NCBI RefSeq assembly: GCF_040096615.1
Contig: NZ_JBBMEJ010000011.1
Location: forward strand, 70,334-134,333
Source: Blautia_A aquisgranensis
GTDB lineage: Bacteria > Bacillota > Clostridia > Lachnospirales > Lachnospiraceae
DNA length: 64,000 bases
Reading direction: 5' to 3'
The notes below the pieces were generated by a model. That model did no database searches. It saw only the letters and a program-made list of their open reading frames with translations, and was not told the origin of the DNA. The position numbers and the translations under genes were made by a program. Every line of letters starts with the position of its first letter. The stretch's first letter is position 1. Below, piece by piece: positions 17,134 to 26,873 of this stretch.

Positions 17134-19323
17134 ATGGGAGAAAAAATTGGAAAGGTATTTCTGGATACCACTTATTATCCGGGAGAGGATTTATACAGCG
17201 ATGGGGCTATTGAGGATGAAATGCTCTCTATTGCCCAGAACTATATGCCAGAAGAGTTTAATCGTGTGATTGCCGAAAGGGAAAGCTGGCCGATTCTGTA
17301 TCATTTTTCTCATATCCGGGAGAACATTTTAAGCTGGGTTCCGTTTAAAGGTGATGAGAAGGTTCTGGAAGTTGGTGCAGGTTGTGGTGCAGTTACCGGT
17401 GCACTCTGCCGGAAAGCAGGTGAAGTAACAAGTATCGATCTTTCCATGAAAAGAAGCCGTATCAACGCATACAGACACAGAGACCAGGAAAATCTTAAGA
17501 TTCTTGTGGGAAATTTCCAGGAAATAGAGAAAAATCTTACAGAGAAATACGATTACATTACGCTGATCGGTGTATTTGAGTATGGAGAAGCCTACATTCA
17601 GAGTGATGATCCTTATGTGGATTTTCTGAAAATTATTTCCAGACATCTGAAACCGGACGGAAAGATCATTCTTGCCATTGAGAACCGTCTGGGGCTGAAG
17701 TACTGGGCAGGCTGTACAGAGGATCACTTTGGTACATTGTTTGAGGGGCTGGAAGGATATCCCAGAACAAAGGGGGTCAAAACCTTTACCAGAAAGGAAT
17801 TTGAGCAGATACTGAAAGAAGCTGGCAATCTTAAGGCGTCCTGGTATTATCCGTTTCCGGACTATAAATTTCCAATGACTGTATATTCCGAGGAATATCT
17901 TCCAAAAAAAGGAGAACTGAACCGGACAGAATATAATTTCGACCGTTTCCGTCTGCAGCTGTTCCAGGAATCGCCGGTTTATGATACACTTCTTGATAAT
18001 GATCTGTATCCGGAATTTGCCAATTCTTTTCTTCTTATGATCGGCAGAGAGAAGCCGGATGTGGAGACGATATTTACCAAGTTTTCCAATGAAAGAGACA
18101 GGGATTTTGCCATCCGGACAGAAATCGTTTCCGGAAATAATGAGCGTATTGTAAAAAAAGTTCCGGAGACAAAGGAAGCTGGGAAACATGTATGCAATCT
18201 GGATAGAATCTATCAGGAGCTGGGAAGACTTTATGAACAGGCCGGGATCTGTGTAAACCGTTGTCAGGTAAAGAAGGACACAGCAGAGTTTGAATATCTT
18301 ACAGGAATCACGCTGGAAGAAAAACTGGATACACTTCTTAAAAACGGAAAAGAAGATGAGGCAGAAGAATTACTTTTTTCTTATATTGAGAAAATCAGAG
18401 AGATTCATGAAAAGGAAATATTTCATAAGACGGCAGAGTTTGTGGAGGTGTTTGGAGATGCAAAACTGCCGGAAAATCTGAAAAGTGCGCCGTTTTCCAA
18501 TATTGATTTTGTTCCGTCTAATGTAATCCTGGATAGAGAGGAAACCACGGTGATTGATTATGAATGGACGTTCTTTTTCCCGATTCCTTCGAATTTTCTG
18601 GTGTATCGCATGATTCATTATTATCTGGAAAGTGATGGAAAAAGAGAAGGTCTGAAGGGGCGTGAGTTTTACCGGAAAGCAGGACTTACAGAAAATGAAT
18701 GCCGCATTTATCAAAATATGGAAAAGAATTTCCAGAAATACATGCTGGGAAATCATAATTCGATGCTGAGCCTCTACCCAAAAATTTCTCCGGGTAAGGC
18801 AGATGCAGTACAGTTCTATGAGGAAAAAAAGTTCGAAGAAGCTCAGATGTTGCAGGTTTTCTGGGATACAGGCAGCGATTTTACAGAAGAAAATTCCAAA
18901 AAATATCCTGTAAAAAACAAAAGAATCAGTGCAGGGATATCTTTTCCGGAACATACGCGGAGATTACGCCTCGATCCGGGCGAACTGAGAACGGGCATTC
19001 ATATAAACAGGATGAACTGGGAAGATGGTACTCCCGCAAAATTTTATACAAATGGCAGCAGCATTGGCGGAGAGGTATATTATTTCGGCGGAGGGGATCC
19101 TCAGTTTGTTATTGCTGAAATTCCTGCAGGCTCCGGGAAACTGGAGATTCAGTTGGAATTTGTAAGTGAAAGAGAAGCAGGTCAGAAATTCTGGGAAAAA
19201 TATAAAAAGAGAGAGCAAAAGCTTTTTCAGTCAGCAGAAGAGATGGAGAAAAGAGAGAAAAAAGAAGAGCTTATGAGAAAAAGTATATTATGGCGGGCAT
19301 ACTGTAAACTCAAAAAAATATAA
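17134..19323 (+). CDS. Methyltransferase-kinase fusion, WbdD-like glycan chain terminator candidate
   Basis: A 729-residue cytoplasmic protein with two recognisable enzymatic halves. A SAM methyltransferase domain lies at about 50-270, with motif I VLEVGAGCGAV at 77-87, then SIDLS and YITLIGVFEY. A small-molecule-kinase-like lobe (about 325-510) has catalytic Asp458 and Asn463 in DFVPSN and metal-binding Asp475 in IDYEW. A beta-rich domain (about 570-680) and a charged, probably coiled-coil tail (about 675-729) follow. The order methyltransferase, kinase, coiled coil matches WbdD, which ends O9a polymannose chains with a methyl phosphate. ATG at 17134 follows GAGGA and is preferred to GTG at 17119. 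Chain termination is inference from domain order and the Wzt neighbour. Confidence 0.72.
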   Translation: MGEKIGKVFLDTTYYPGEDLYSDGAIEDEMLSIAQNYMPEEFNRVIAERESWPILYHFSHIRENILSWVPFKGDEKVLEVGAGCGAVTGALCRKAGEVTSIDLSMKRSRINAYRHRDQENLKILVGNFQEIEKNLTEKYDYITLIGVFEYGEAYIQSDDPYVDFLKIISRHLKPDGKIILAIENRLGLKYWAGCTEDHFGTLFEGLEGYPRTKGVKTFTRKEFEQILKEAGNLKASWYYPFPDYKFPMTVYSEEYLPKKGELNRTEYNFDRFRLQLFQESPVYDTLLDNDLYPEFANSFLLMIGREKPDVETIFTKFSNERDRDFAIRTEIVSGNNERIVKKVPETKEAGKHVCNLDRIYQELGRLYEQAGICVNRCQVKKDTAEFEYLTGITLEEKLDTLLKNGKEDEAEELLFSYIEKIREIHEKEIFHKTAEFVEVFGDAKLPENLKSAPFSNIDFVPSNVILDREETTVIDYEWTFFFPIPSNFLVYRMIHYYLESDGKREGLKGREFYRKAGLTENECRIYQNMEKNFQKYMLGNHNSMLSLYPKISPGKADAVQFYEEKKFEEAQMLQVFWDTGSDFTEENSKKYPVKNKRISAGISFPEHTRRLRLDPGELRTGIHINRMNWEDGTPAKFYTNGSSIGGEVYYFGGGDPQFVIAEIPAGSGKLEIQLEFVSEREAGQKFWEKYKKREQKLFQSAEEMEKREKKEELMRKSILWRAYCKLKKI

Positions 19324-19349
19324 AGCTGAATCACAAGAGGGCTGTGACC

Positions 19350-21857
19350 ATGACAAAAATATTCAGAAAATTGGAAAATCAGAAATATGACAGTATGAAT
19401 TCTCATACCCTGATCCTGACAGGATGGGTTGGCGATACCCAAAAAGGAAGAGGGACTTTTGTTTTAACAGGAGATGGAAAAGAACTTTTTCAACTGGAAC
19501 CGGAATATGTTTCCAGACCAGATGTATCAAAAAATCTGAGCAGATTCGGTGAAATAAAAGCAGCAGGATTTATTCTGAAAATACCGGAAATTCTGAATCT
19601 GGCAAAACAGTATAAAAAGATCGGACTGTTTCTGAAAATGGGAGACAGTAAGGTTGTTCTTTGGAATGCAGATGCTGATAAATTAAAAAATTTCTGCATG
19701 GAAAGTCTTCTGGAATATTGCATTGACCGGGCACAGATCATGGAAAATAATGAACTTCTGGTTGAAGGCTGGGTTCTGGATGAGACGAATAATGCAGAAG
19801 TTGCAGTTGAGGATCAGGCCGGACGACCTCTGAAATGTACAGTCACAAGAGGTCGGAGACCTGACGTGGAAGATAATAAGGGAATCCGGATACAGGGAGA
19901 CTCTGAAATAGGCTTTACTGTCAGAGCAGATCTGAATAAATTATCAGTCAGGAATATTTTTATCTGTTTCAGTGGCAGAACAGTGTTAAAAAAATATAAG
20001 GTCAATATTTCTGATCTGAGAAAAAAAGATTCCGTTATATATCAGAGAATGAAGCTTCTGAGACTGCGTAACGGAAGAAAAAATCTGTCTTACATCAGGA
20101 AAAACGGACTGAAAAACTTTATCCGTTATATTGGGACATATCAGCCGGAAAGACTTTCTCAGAACTATGAAATATGGCTGAAGACTCATTCAGCTGACAA
20201 AAAAGAACTGAAAAAACAGAGAGAAACAGTATTTTCCGAAATGCCTCTGATCAGTATTGTGATTCCCATGTATAATACCCCACAGGAATATCTGAAAGAA
20301 CTGCTGGATTCCGTTAGTGTCCAGTCATATGAAAACTGGCAGCTCTGTCTTGCTGACGGAAGCGAAGATGATGCAATCAAAGATTTTCTTGAGAAAAAAT
20401 ACAGAGAAGAAAAACGGATCGTATACAGAAAACTCAAAGAAAACAAAGGAATTTCAGAGAATACAAATGCGGCAATAGAAATGGCTTCCGGTGAATATAT
20501 TATGCTTTGTGATCATGATGATATACTTGCTCCGGATGCGCTGTTTCATATCGCGAAAGCTTTCACCGAAAAAAATGCAGATGTCGTTTATACGGACGAA
20601 GATAAAATCAGTATGGATGGAAAACATTATTTTGAGCCAAATTTCAAGCCGGATTTCAATCTGTTCCGTCTTCGGGAAAATAACTATATCTGCCATATTT
20701 TTGCTTTTAAAAAGAGCTTACTGGAACAGGTTGGAGCTTTTCGAAAAGAATATGACGGGGCGCAGGATTTTGATCTGATTCTCAGATGCTGTGAGCAGGC
20801 AGAAAAGATCGTGCATATACCAAGGGTTCTGTATCACTGGAGGAGCCACATGAATTCTACAGCTGCAAATCCGGAAAGCAAAAGATATGCTTTTGAAGCA
20901 GGAAAAAAGGCGATCGAAGATCATTATCACAGAATGGGAATCCGGGCAGAAGTAGAAATGACAAGACATCCGGGATGGTACCGAAGCAGGATAGCGATTG
21001 CCGGCGAACCTTTAATTTCCATTATTATTCCGAACAAAGATCATATTGATGATCTTGATCTGTGTATAAGTTCCATTGAAGAAAAATCCACATGGAAGAA
21101 TTACGAGATCCTTGTAGTTGAAAACAACAGTGAAGATAAAAAAACTTTTGCATATTATGAAGAACTTCAGCGAAGATATGAGAATGTAAGGGTAATTACC
21201 TGGAAAAAAGAATTTAATTATTCAGCTATCAACAATTTCGCGGTGAGAGAATCCCAGGGAGAATATCTGTTGTTTTTAAATAATGATGTGGAGATTATCA
21301 CACCGTCCTGGATGGAAGAAATGCTTCAGATCTGTCAGCAGCAGGGCGTGGGAATTGTGGGCGCGAAGCTGTATTATCCGGATGATACGATTCAGCATGC
21401 AGGGGTTGTGATCGGACTTGGAGGAATTGCAGGTCATGTTATGTGTAAAGCTCCGGCACAGGAAATCGGATATATGGGACGTCTGATCAGTGTGCAGGAG
21501 ATCAGTGCTGTTACAGCAGCATGTATGATGGTAAAAACTTCTGTATTCCGAAGAACCGGCGGATTTGATGAAAAGCTTAAAGTGGCATTTAATGATATTG
21601 ATCTGTGCATGCAGGTGCGAAGTATGGGCGAAAAGATCGTGTTTACCCCCTATGCTGAACTGTATCATTATGAGTCAAAATCCAGAGGGATGGAAGACAC
21701 TCCCGAGAAGATAGCACGTTTCAACAGGGAAGTAAACTGTTTCAAGGATAAATGGAAAAAAGAACTTCTGGCAGGAGATCCCTATTACAGTCCGAATCTG
21801 ACTCTGAAAGCAGGAGACTGTTCCCTGCAAAAAATGGAAGAAAGAAATGAGGAGTAA
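19350..21857 (+). CDS. Tandem-domain GT2 glycosyltransferase (rhamnosyltransferase-like), first copy
   Basis: An 835-residue cytoplasmic glycan polymerase candidate. Residues 1 to about 285 are a non-catalytic region I do not recognise. The first GT2 domain (about 295-540) has LISIVIPMYNTP and the metal motif CDHDD. The second (about 550-810) has LISIIIPNKDH, LFLNNDVEI and the acceptor-side FNDIDLCM. The two active sites suggest two different linkages in a repeat unit. ATG at 19350 is 8 bases after AAGAGGG and is preferred to GTG at 19344. The next gene and the gene at 28280 are paralogues, so a recent tandem duplication is likely. Confidence 0.85.
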   Translation: MTKIFRKLENQKYDSMNSHTLILTGWVGDTQKGRGTFVLTGDGKELFQLEPEYVSRPDVSKNLSRFGEIKAAGFILKIPEILNLAKQYKKIGLFLKMGDSKVVLWNADADKLKNFCMESLLEYCIDRAQIMENNELLVEGWVLDETNNAEVAVEDQAGRPLKCTVTRGRRPDVEDNKGIRIQGDSEIGFTVRADLNKLSVRNIFICFSGRTVLKKYKVNISDLRKKDSVIYQRMKLLRLRNGRKNLSYIRKNGLKNFIRYIGTYQPERLSQNYEIWLKTHSADKKELKKQRETVFSEMPLISIVIPMYNTPQEYLKELLDSVSVQSYENWQLCLADGSEDDAIKDFLEKKYREEKRIVYRKLKENKGISENTNAAIEMASGEYIMLCDHDDILAPDALFHIAKAFTEKNADVVYTDEDKISMDGKHYFEPNFKPDFNLFRLRENNYICHIFAFKKSLLEQVGAFRKEYDGAQDFDLILRCCEQAEKIVHIPRVLYHWRSHMNSTAANPESKRYAFEAGKKAIEDHYHRMGIRAEVEMTRHPGWYRSRIAIAGEPLISIIIPNKDHIDDLDLCISSIEEKSTWKNYEILVVENNSEDKKTFAYYEELQRRYENVRVITWKKEFNYSAINNFAVRESQGEYLLFLNNDVEIITPSWMEEMLQICQQQGVGIVGAKLYYPDDTIQHAGVVIGLGGIAGHVMCKAPAQEIGYMGRLISVQEISAVTAACMMVKTSVFRRTGGFDEKLKVAFNDIDLCMQVRSMGEKIVFTPYAELYHYESKSRGMEDTPEKIARFNREVNCFKDKWKKELLAGDPYYSPNLTLKAGDCSLQKMEERNEE

Positions 21858-21858
21858 C

Positions 21859-24294
21859 ATGTCCGAAAAAATACTTGGAGTTCAAAGCGAAAGATTTCAT
21901 CTTCTGGACAGAAAACAGTATATTGTGCAGGGATATTTAAAGGAAGCTGACGGATTGCATGCTTATCTGGATGATAAAAAACTGCCGATAACTGTGACAT
22001 GTTCAGAAAAAGAATATGAGGAAGAGAAAAAGATTTCCCAAATTACAGCGGTTGTTTTGATACCCGATGATATATCAGATTTTCGGAAGCTGGTGATTTA
22101 TACAGAAGCAAATGGGAAAAAAAATGTATGGTTTTCCATTTCCGTAAAAGCACTGGAGAAGAAGAGAGACAAACCTCAGGTATACTTTGAAGAAGAAAAA
22201 ATTCAACAGGGAAATGTCCGGCTGAAAGGCTGGACGATTGCGGACCGTCCGGTAATGATCCGGGTTTACGATGAAAAAAAGAAACCCGTAAATGCGGAAA
22301 TAAAAAGAACAGACAGAATCGATGTTACTCAGCTTTACAGCGAAGTGGAAAATCCGGGAGAAACCGGATTTTATATGGAGCTTGCAGGAATGACAGGAAA
22401 CTGCCTGTATGTGCTGTTTCAGGCCGGAAACAAAAAATCCGTTAAAAAGATTTCATTAAAGAAATCCAGAATTATAGCTTCAAAAATAGAAAAATATGCG
22501 GAAAAAGGATATTATTACTGGAAAAACCAGGGAAACAGGGCGCTTATGAGAAAACTGGTGTCCAAACTAAAAAGGACAGCAGCAGAAGATATGTCTTATC
22601 AGAAATGGCGCAGATATCATATGCCGGATAAAAGAGAACTGGAACAGCAGAGAAAAACGAAATTCTCATATAATCCAAAGATATCAATTGTTGTTCCACT
22701 GTATAAAACACCGGAGAAGTATTTAAGAAAACTGGTAGATTCCGTGCAGAAACAGACGTATGAAAACTGGGAGCTGTGTCTGTCAGACGGAAGCGGGAGT
22801 GATTCTCCGATAAAGAGTCTGTTGCAGGAACTGTCGGCAGGGAATAAAAGAATCCGGATTGTTTCCCATGAACATGCATTACAGATATCAGAAAATACCA
22901 ACAGTGCCATTGAAATAGCTACAGGAGATTTTATCGCATTTGCTGACCATGATGATGAATTGGCGCCTCATGCTTTGTTTGAGTGTGTGAAAATTTTGAA
23001 TGAAAGACCGGAAACAAAAATTCTGTATTCAGATGAAGATAAAATGTCCATGGATGGACGCAGATTTTTTGAACCAAACTTTAAATCAGATTTCAATCCA
23101 CAGTTACTCTGCACAGTGAATTATATCTGTCATCTTTTCGTAGCTTCCAGCGAAGTAATCCGTCAGGTCGGTATGTTACGCCGGGAATTTGACGGCGCAC
23201 AGGATTATGATTTTATATTCAGGTGTACGGAGAGGGTAAAGGAAGAAGAAATTGTTCATATTCCGAAAATTCTCTATCACTGGAGATGCCATATGGATTC
23301 GACGGCAGAGAATCCGGAGAGCAAGAGATATGCTTTTGAAGCCGGAAAACGTGCAATAGAATCACATTATCAGAGAGTGGGAATAAAGGCAGATGTGGAG
23401 CTGACAGAGCATCCGGGATGGTACAGAAGCCGGGTGGCTGTTACAGGCGAACCGTTGATTTCGATAATCATTCCAAATAAAGATCATATACAGGATCTTG
23501 AATTATGTATTTCATCTATTGAAGAGAAATCCACCTGGAAGAATTATGAGATCATTATTGCTGAGAATAACAGCGAAAAAGCTGAAACATTTGCTTATTA
23601 CGAAGAACTTTCCCGTAAATACCCAAATGTCAGAGTCCTCACATGGGAAAAAGAATTCAATTATGCAGCTATTAATAACTTTGCAGTAAAACATGCAGAG
23701 GGAGAGTATGTACTGTTTCTGAATAATGATGTGGAGATCATTACAGATTCCTGGATGGAAGAAATGCTTCAGCTTTGTCAGCAGAAGGGAATCGGAATTG
23801 TAGGTGCGAAGCTGTATTACCCAGATGATACGATTCAGCATGCTGGCGTTGTAATCGGGCTTGGAGGAATTGCAGGCCATGTTATGTGCAGGGCACCAAG
23901 GTATGATATCGGCTATATGGGCCGGATGATCAGTGTACAGGATATCAGTGCAGTTACAGGAGCATGCATGATGGTAAAAACTTCTGCATTTATAGAGGCG
24001 GGAGGTTTTGATGAAAAATTCAAGGTTGCATTTAATGACATTGATCTTTGCATGAAAATACGAAATAACGGTGATAAGGTAGTATTTACTCCTTATGCTG
24101 AACTGTACCACTATGAGTCAAAATCCAGAGGAATGGAAGATACACCTGAAAAGATCGCACGTTTTAATAAAGAAATTGCCCTGTTTGAAAAAAAATGGCC
24201 GGATATATTGAAAAAAGGAGATCCTTACTATAATCCGAATCTTACATTAAAAAGCCAGTTCTGCTATCTTAAGCAGATACAGGAGGGCAGATGA
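21859..24294 (+). CDS. Tandem-domain GT2 glycosyltransferase (rhamnosyltransferase-like), second copy
   Basis: An 811-residue paralogue of the preceding protein with the same plan: an unrecognised N-terminal region to about 270, GT2 domain one (about 275-525; ISIVVPLYKTP, ADHDD) and GT2 domain two (about 535-800; LISIIIPNKDH, LFLNNDVEI). The C-terminal domains of the two copies are nearly identical over long stretches, while the N-termini are not. ATG at 21859 follows TGAGGAG and one base after the previous stop; an ATG at 21847 also exists with a weaker site. Probably builds another linkage of the same polymer. Confidence 0.85.
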   Translation: MSEKILGVQSERFHLLDRKQYIVQGYLKEADGLHAYLDDKKLPITVTCSEKEYEEEKKISQITAVVLIPDDISDFRKLVIYTEANGKKNVWFSISVKALEKKRDKPQVYFEEEKIQQGNVRLKGWTIADRPVMIRVYDEKKKPVNAEIKRTDRIDVTQLYSEVENPGETGFYMELAGMTGNCLYVLFQAGNKKSVKKISLKKSRIIASKIEKYAEKGYYYWKNQGNRALMRKLVSKLKRTAAEDMSYQKWRRYHMPDKRELEQQRKTKFSYNPKISIVVPLYKTPEKYLRKLVDSVQKQTYENWELCLSDGSGSDSPIKSLLQELSAGNKRIRIVSHEHALQISENTNSAIEIATGDFIAFADHDDELAPHALFECVKILNERPETKILYSDEDKMSMDGRRFFEPNFKSDFNPQLLCTVNYICHLFVASSEVIRQVGMLRREFDGAQDYDFIFRCTERVKEEEIVHIPKILYHWRCHMDSTAENPESKRYAFEAGKRAIESHYQRVGIKADVELTEHPGWYRSRVAVTGEPLISIIIPNKDHIQDLELCISSIEEKSTWKNYEIIIAENNSEKAETFAYYEELSRKYPNVRVLTWEKEFNYAAINNFAVKHAEGEYVLFLNNDVEIITDSWMEEMLQLCQQKGIGIVGAKLYYPDDTIQHAGVVIGLGGIAGHVMCRAPRYDIGYMGRMISVQDISAVTGACMMVKTSAFIEAGGFDEKFKVAFNDIDLCMKIRNNGDKVVFTPYAELYHYESKSRGMEDTPEKIARFNKEIALFEKKWPDILKKGDPYYNPNLTLKSQFCYLKQIQEGR

Positions 24295-24295
24295 A

Positions 24296-26776
24296 ATGAA
24301 ATTCATAACAAAAGAATCCAGAACAAGGCTACTGCTTCTGGCAGCTTTATTTTTCAGCTGCCTTTTTATTTTCCGACAGTATATTTTCGGTGATATGGTA
24401 ATGGTTTTTGATGATGTCGGTGGTGACACCTGGCAGCAGTACACAATGTATTATGCAGATATTGTCAATCACATTCGAACGGGAACTTTTTCGCTGTGGG
24501 ATTTTAATAACGGAATCGGTATAAATCTGTTTGCTTTTCTGCAGGCAGATCCGTTTATGATACTGATTTGTCTGATCGGTGTGGTGACAGGACCTGCACA
24601 TATGCTGTATTATCTGGTTATACTGCAGATGATGAAAATTTTGCTGGCCGGCTGGGTGTTTTACTGGTTTATTTCTGAGTTTGCTTACAGCAGACAGGCA
24701 AAATTTGTTGCGTCATTTGCCTATGGTCTGAATGGGTTTCTGCTTGTATGGGGGCAGCATTACCAGTTTGGAATGGCAGTAATCTATCTTCCTCTGATTC
24801 TTCTTTTTGAAGAAAAGTTTATCCGGGGAGAAAAAGGCAGAGCTTTTTTTCCTGTAGCTGTATTTCTGAGCGGAATCTACAGTGTCTATTTCACTTATAT
24901 GACACTGATCTGTGCGGGATTTTATCTGATATTCAGATTATTAATGGAAGCAGAGAATTTCAGAAGCGGAATTAAGAAATTTTTCTGCGGATGCGGGCAG
25001 ATAATCCTTGGAATCGGGATGAGTCTTGGGATTTTTCTGCCTATGGCGGAAACGCTTATGAATTCATCCAGAGTGGAGCCCTCTTTTAACGGAATTGCTG
25101 ATTTTCTGAAAAAATGTTTTCTTCCATATAAAAATATCATGTATTATAAATCGTTTGTGATGCGCTCGTTTTCTACAAATCTTCAGAATCTGCAGACGCT
25201 GGGAGATTCCCGGTATGAGGGCTATGCGAACTATTATGAGGCACCGGTATTATTCTGTTCAACGCTGGCTGTGATTTTTCTGCTTCAGTTTTTGCTCGTA
25301 TTCTGGAAAAGTGATGAAAAGAAAAGAGTAAAACGGACAGTCTACGGGGCTGTTGCAATGGTTGCAGTAATTACAGCGTTTCCGCTTGGAGGAATTGTAT
25401 TTAATTCGTTTACAATGCCACCGACGAATCGTTACACATATCTTCTGATTGTTTTTGAACTTGTGATATTTGCATGGATGTGGGATCATCTTCAGACAGG
25501 AGGAAAAATCAGTATTACCGGCCTGATTATTACTGAAGTGCTGATGCTCTATGCCTACAAAAGAGGATATGAAGTAAGTGTTTTTCATGAATACAGAGAA
25601 AATGCAGTGATTCTTGCAGTAACCGGAAGCTTTATGACACTTGGCATTCTGGTTCTTGATTTATGCCGGAAACGTGCGGTACGTAATGTAGTAACCGGAT
25701 GTCTGATCTGTGTGCTGGCTGTGAATGTGGTTTCAGAGGCCGGAATTACATATACAGACAGGATCTGTCTGAAAAAAACGGATACATCTGCAGAGCAGGC
25801 TGCGGAGCAGACAAAAAAATTTGAAGAAGAATTAAAATCTGAAGATTCTGAAACAAAGGCGGCAGCAGTTTTTGACAGACCTCAGAATTATTATGGAGAA
25901 CTGTACAGTCAGGAAGTGCAGGATGCCCTGGCTTATCTGAGAGAGAATGATCCGGAATTTTACAGAGTAGAAAAAAACTATTCATCAGGAACGGTTTCCA
26001 TGGATTCTCTGGCACAGAATTATCGGGGAATCAGTACATATAATTCGGTTATGAATGGAAATGTAAAAGAATTTGTAAATACCTGTTATCCGGAATTCTG
26101 CTATCTGGACCGCAATCGTTATACATTCTGGCAGATTGCGGACGATAATGTATTTGGATCTTTTATGGGCGTCCGTTATCTTCTTTCAAAAGATGGAAAA
26201 CTTGATGACAGTAAATATGAGTTTATAAAGCAATTCGGTTCGGTGTATCTCTACCGGAATAAACAGGAAGGTAATACGGCATGGTTTTATGAGAATGCCA
26301 TTTCAGAGAAAAGTCTGAAGAAGCTTTGCCGGAAAGAAGTAAGAGAAAAAAACAGAGAGATACTTCTTAAGAACGTTATAGCTGTAGAAGACGGGAAAGA
26401 TATTTCCGATGTAAGCCAGTTGCCGGAGATATCAGAAGAACAGCAGAATTCCAGCGTTACATTGAAAATACCGGAAAAAGATTCTTATGTGACCGGAAAT
26501 GTGACGGCAGGAACAGATGGATATGTTTTATGTATGATACCTTATGAAAAAGGATGGGAGATCACTGTTGATGGCAAAGAAACAGAAGCAGTGAAAGGAG
26601 ATATTGGTTTCCTTGCATTTAAAGTGGACAAGGGTGAACATCAGATAGAGCTTACCTATCATGTTCCGGGGTTAAGATCCGGCATGCTGGCAGGAGGAGT
26701 GTGCTGGTTTGTATATCTGGGAATTCTGATATTTAATAATAAAAGAAGAAAAAAGAAATTGATTTTCAAAAGGTAA
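24296..26776 (+). CDS. YfhO-family polytopic membrane protein (GT-C-like)
   Basis: An 826-residue protein with about a dozen membrane helices between residues 10 and 475, then an extracytoplasmic domain (about 490-790), a final helix and a basic tail. The first loop has DDVGGDTWQQY and WDFNNGIGIN, the acidic-loop pattern of YfhO-type GT-C glycosyltransferases. In Bacillus subtilis YfhO is the extracytoplasmic partner of CsbB and GtcA in lipoteichoic acid glycosylation (established knowledge). Here the GtrB/CsbB-like gene and the SMR pair lie about 13 kb upstream in the same run, so this may be their transferase. It overlaps no gene; its SD is AGGAGGG. Confidence 0.82.
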   Translation: MKFITKESRTRLLLLAALFFSCLFIFRQYIFGDMVMVFDDVGGDTWQQYTMYYADIVNHIRTGTFSLWDFNNGIGINLFAFLQADPFMILICLIGVVTGPAHMLYYLVILQMMKILLAGWVFYWFISEFAYSRQAKFVASFAYGLNGFLLVWGQHYQFGMAVIYLPLILLFEEKFIRGEKGRAFFPVAVFLSGIYSVYFTYMTLICAGFYLIFRLLMEAENFRSGIKKFFCGCGQIILGIGMSLGIFLPMAETLMNSSRVEPSFNGIADFLKKCFLPYKNIMYYKSFVMRSFSTNLQNLQTLGDSRYEGYANYYEAPVLFCSTLAVIFLLQFLLVFWKSDEKKRVKRTVYGAVAMVAVITAFPLGGIVFNSFTMPPTNRYTYLLIVFELVIFAWMWDHLQTGGKISITGLIITEVLMLYAYKRGYEVSVFHEYRENAVILAVTGSFMTLGILVLDLCRKRAVRNVVTGCLICVLAVNVVSEAGITYTDRICLKKTDTSAEQAAEQTKKFEEELKSEDSETKAAAVFDRPQNYYGELYSQEVQDALAYLRENDPEFYRVEKNYSSGTVSMDSLAQNYRGISTYNSVMNGNVKEFVNTCYPEFCYLDRNRYTFWQIADDNVFGSFMGVRYLLSKDGKLDDSKYEFIKQFGSVYLYRNKQEGNTAWFYENAISEKSLKKLCRKEVREKNREILLKNVIAVEDGKDISDVSQLPEISEEQQNSSVTLKIPEKDSYVTGNVTAGTDGYVLCMIPYEKGWEITVDGKETEAVKGDIGFLAFKVDKGEHQIELTYHVPGLRSGMLAGGVCWFVYLGILIFNNKRRKKKLIFKR

Positions 26777-26790
26777 AAAAATTGTGAAAT

Positions 26791-26847
26791 AAAAAGAGAA
26801 CAGCTTCAGAGATGGAATTCGAATCTCAGAAAGCATGTTCTCTTTTT
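26791..26847. terminator. Bidirectional terminator between convergent genes
   Basis: AAAAAGAGAACA (26791-26802) pairs perfectly with TGTTCTCTTTTT (26836-26847); GCTT/AAGC and GAGAT/ATCTC extend the stem. It has a T run for the + strand and, as A's, for the - strand, and lies between the YfhO gene and the reverse-strand carboxypeptidase paralogue. Confidence 0.85.
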
Positions 26848-26873
26848 ATATGAAAAAGGGCGTTATTTTAATG

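Noticed and set aside
17134..19323. The protein read as a plain methyltransferase
   Set aside because: The methyltransferase covers only the first third; a kinase-like active site and a coiled-coil tail follow.
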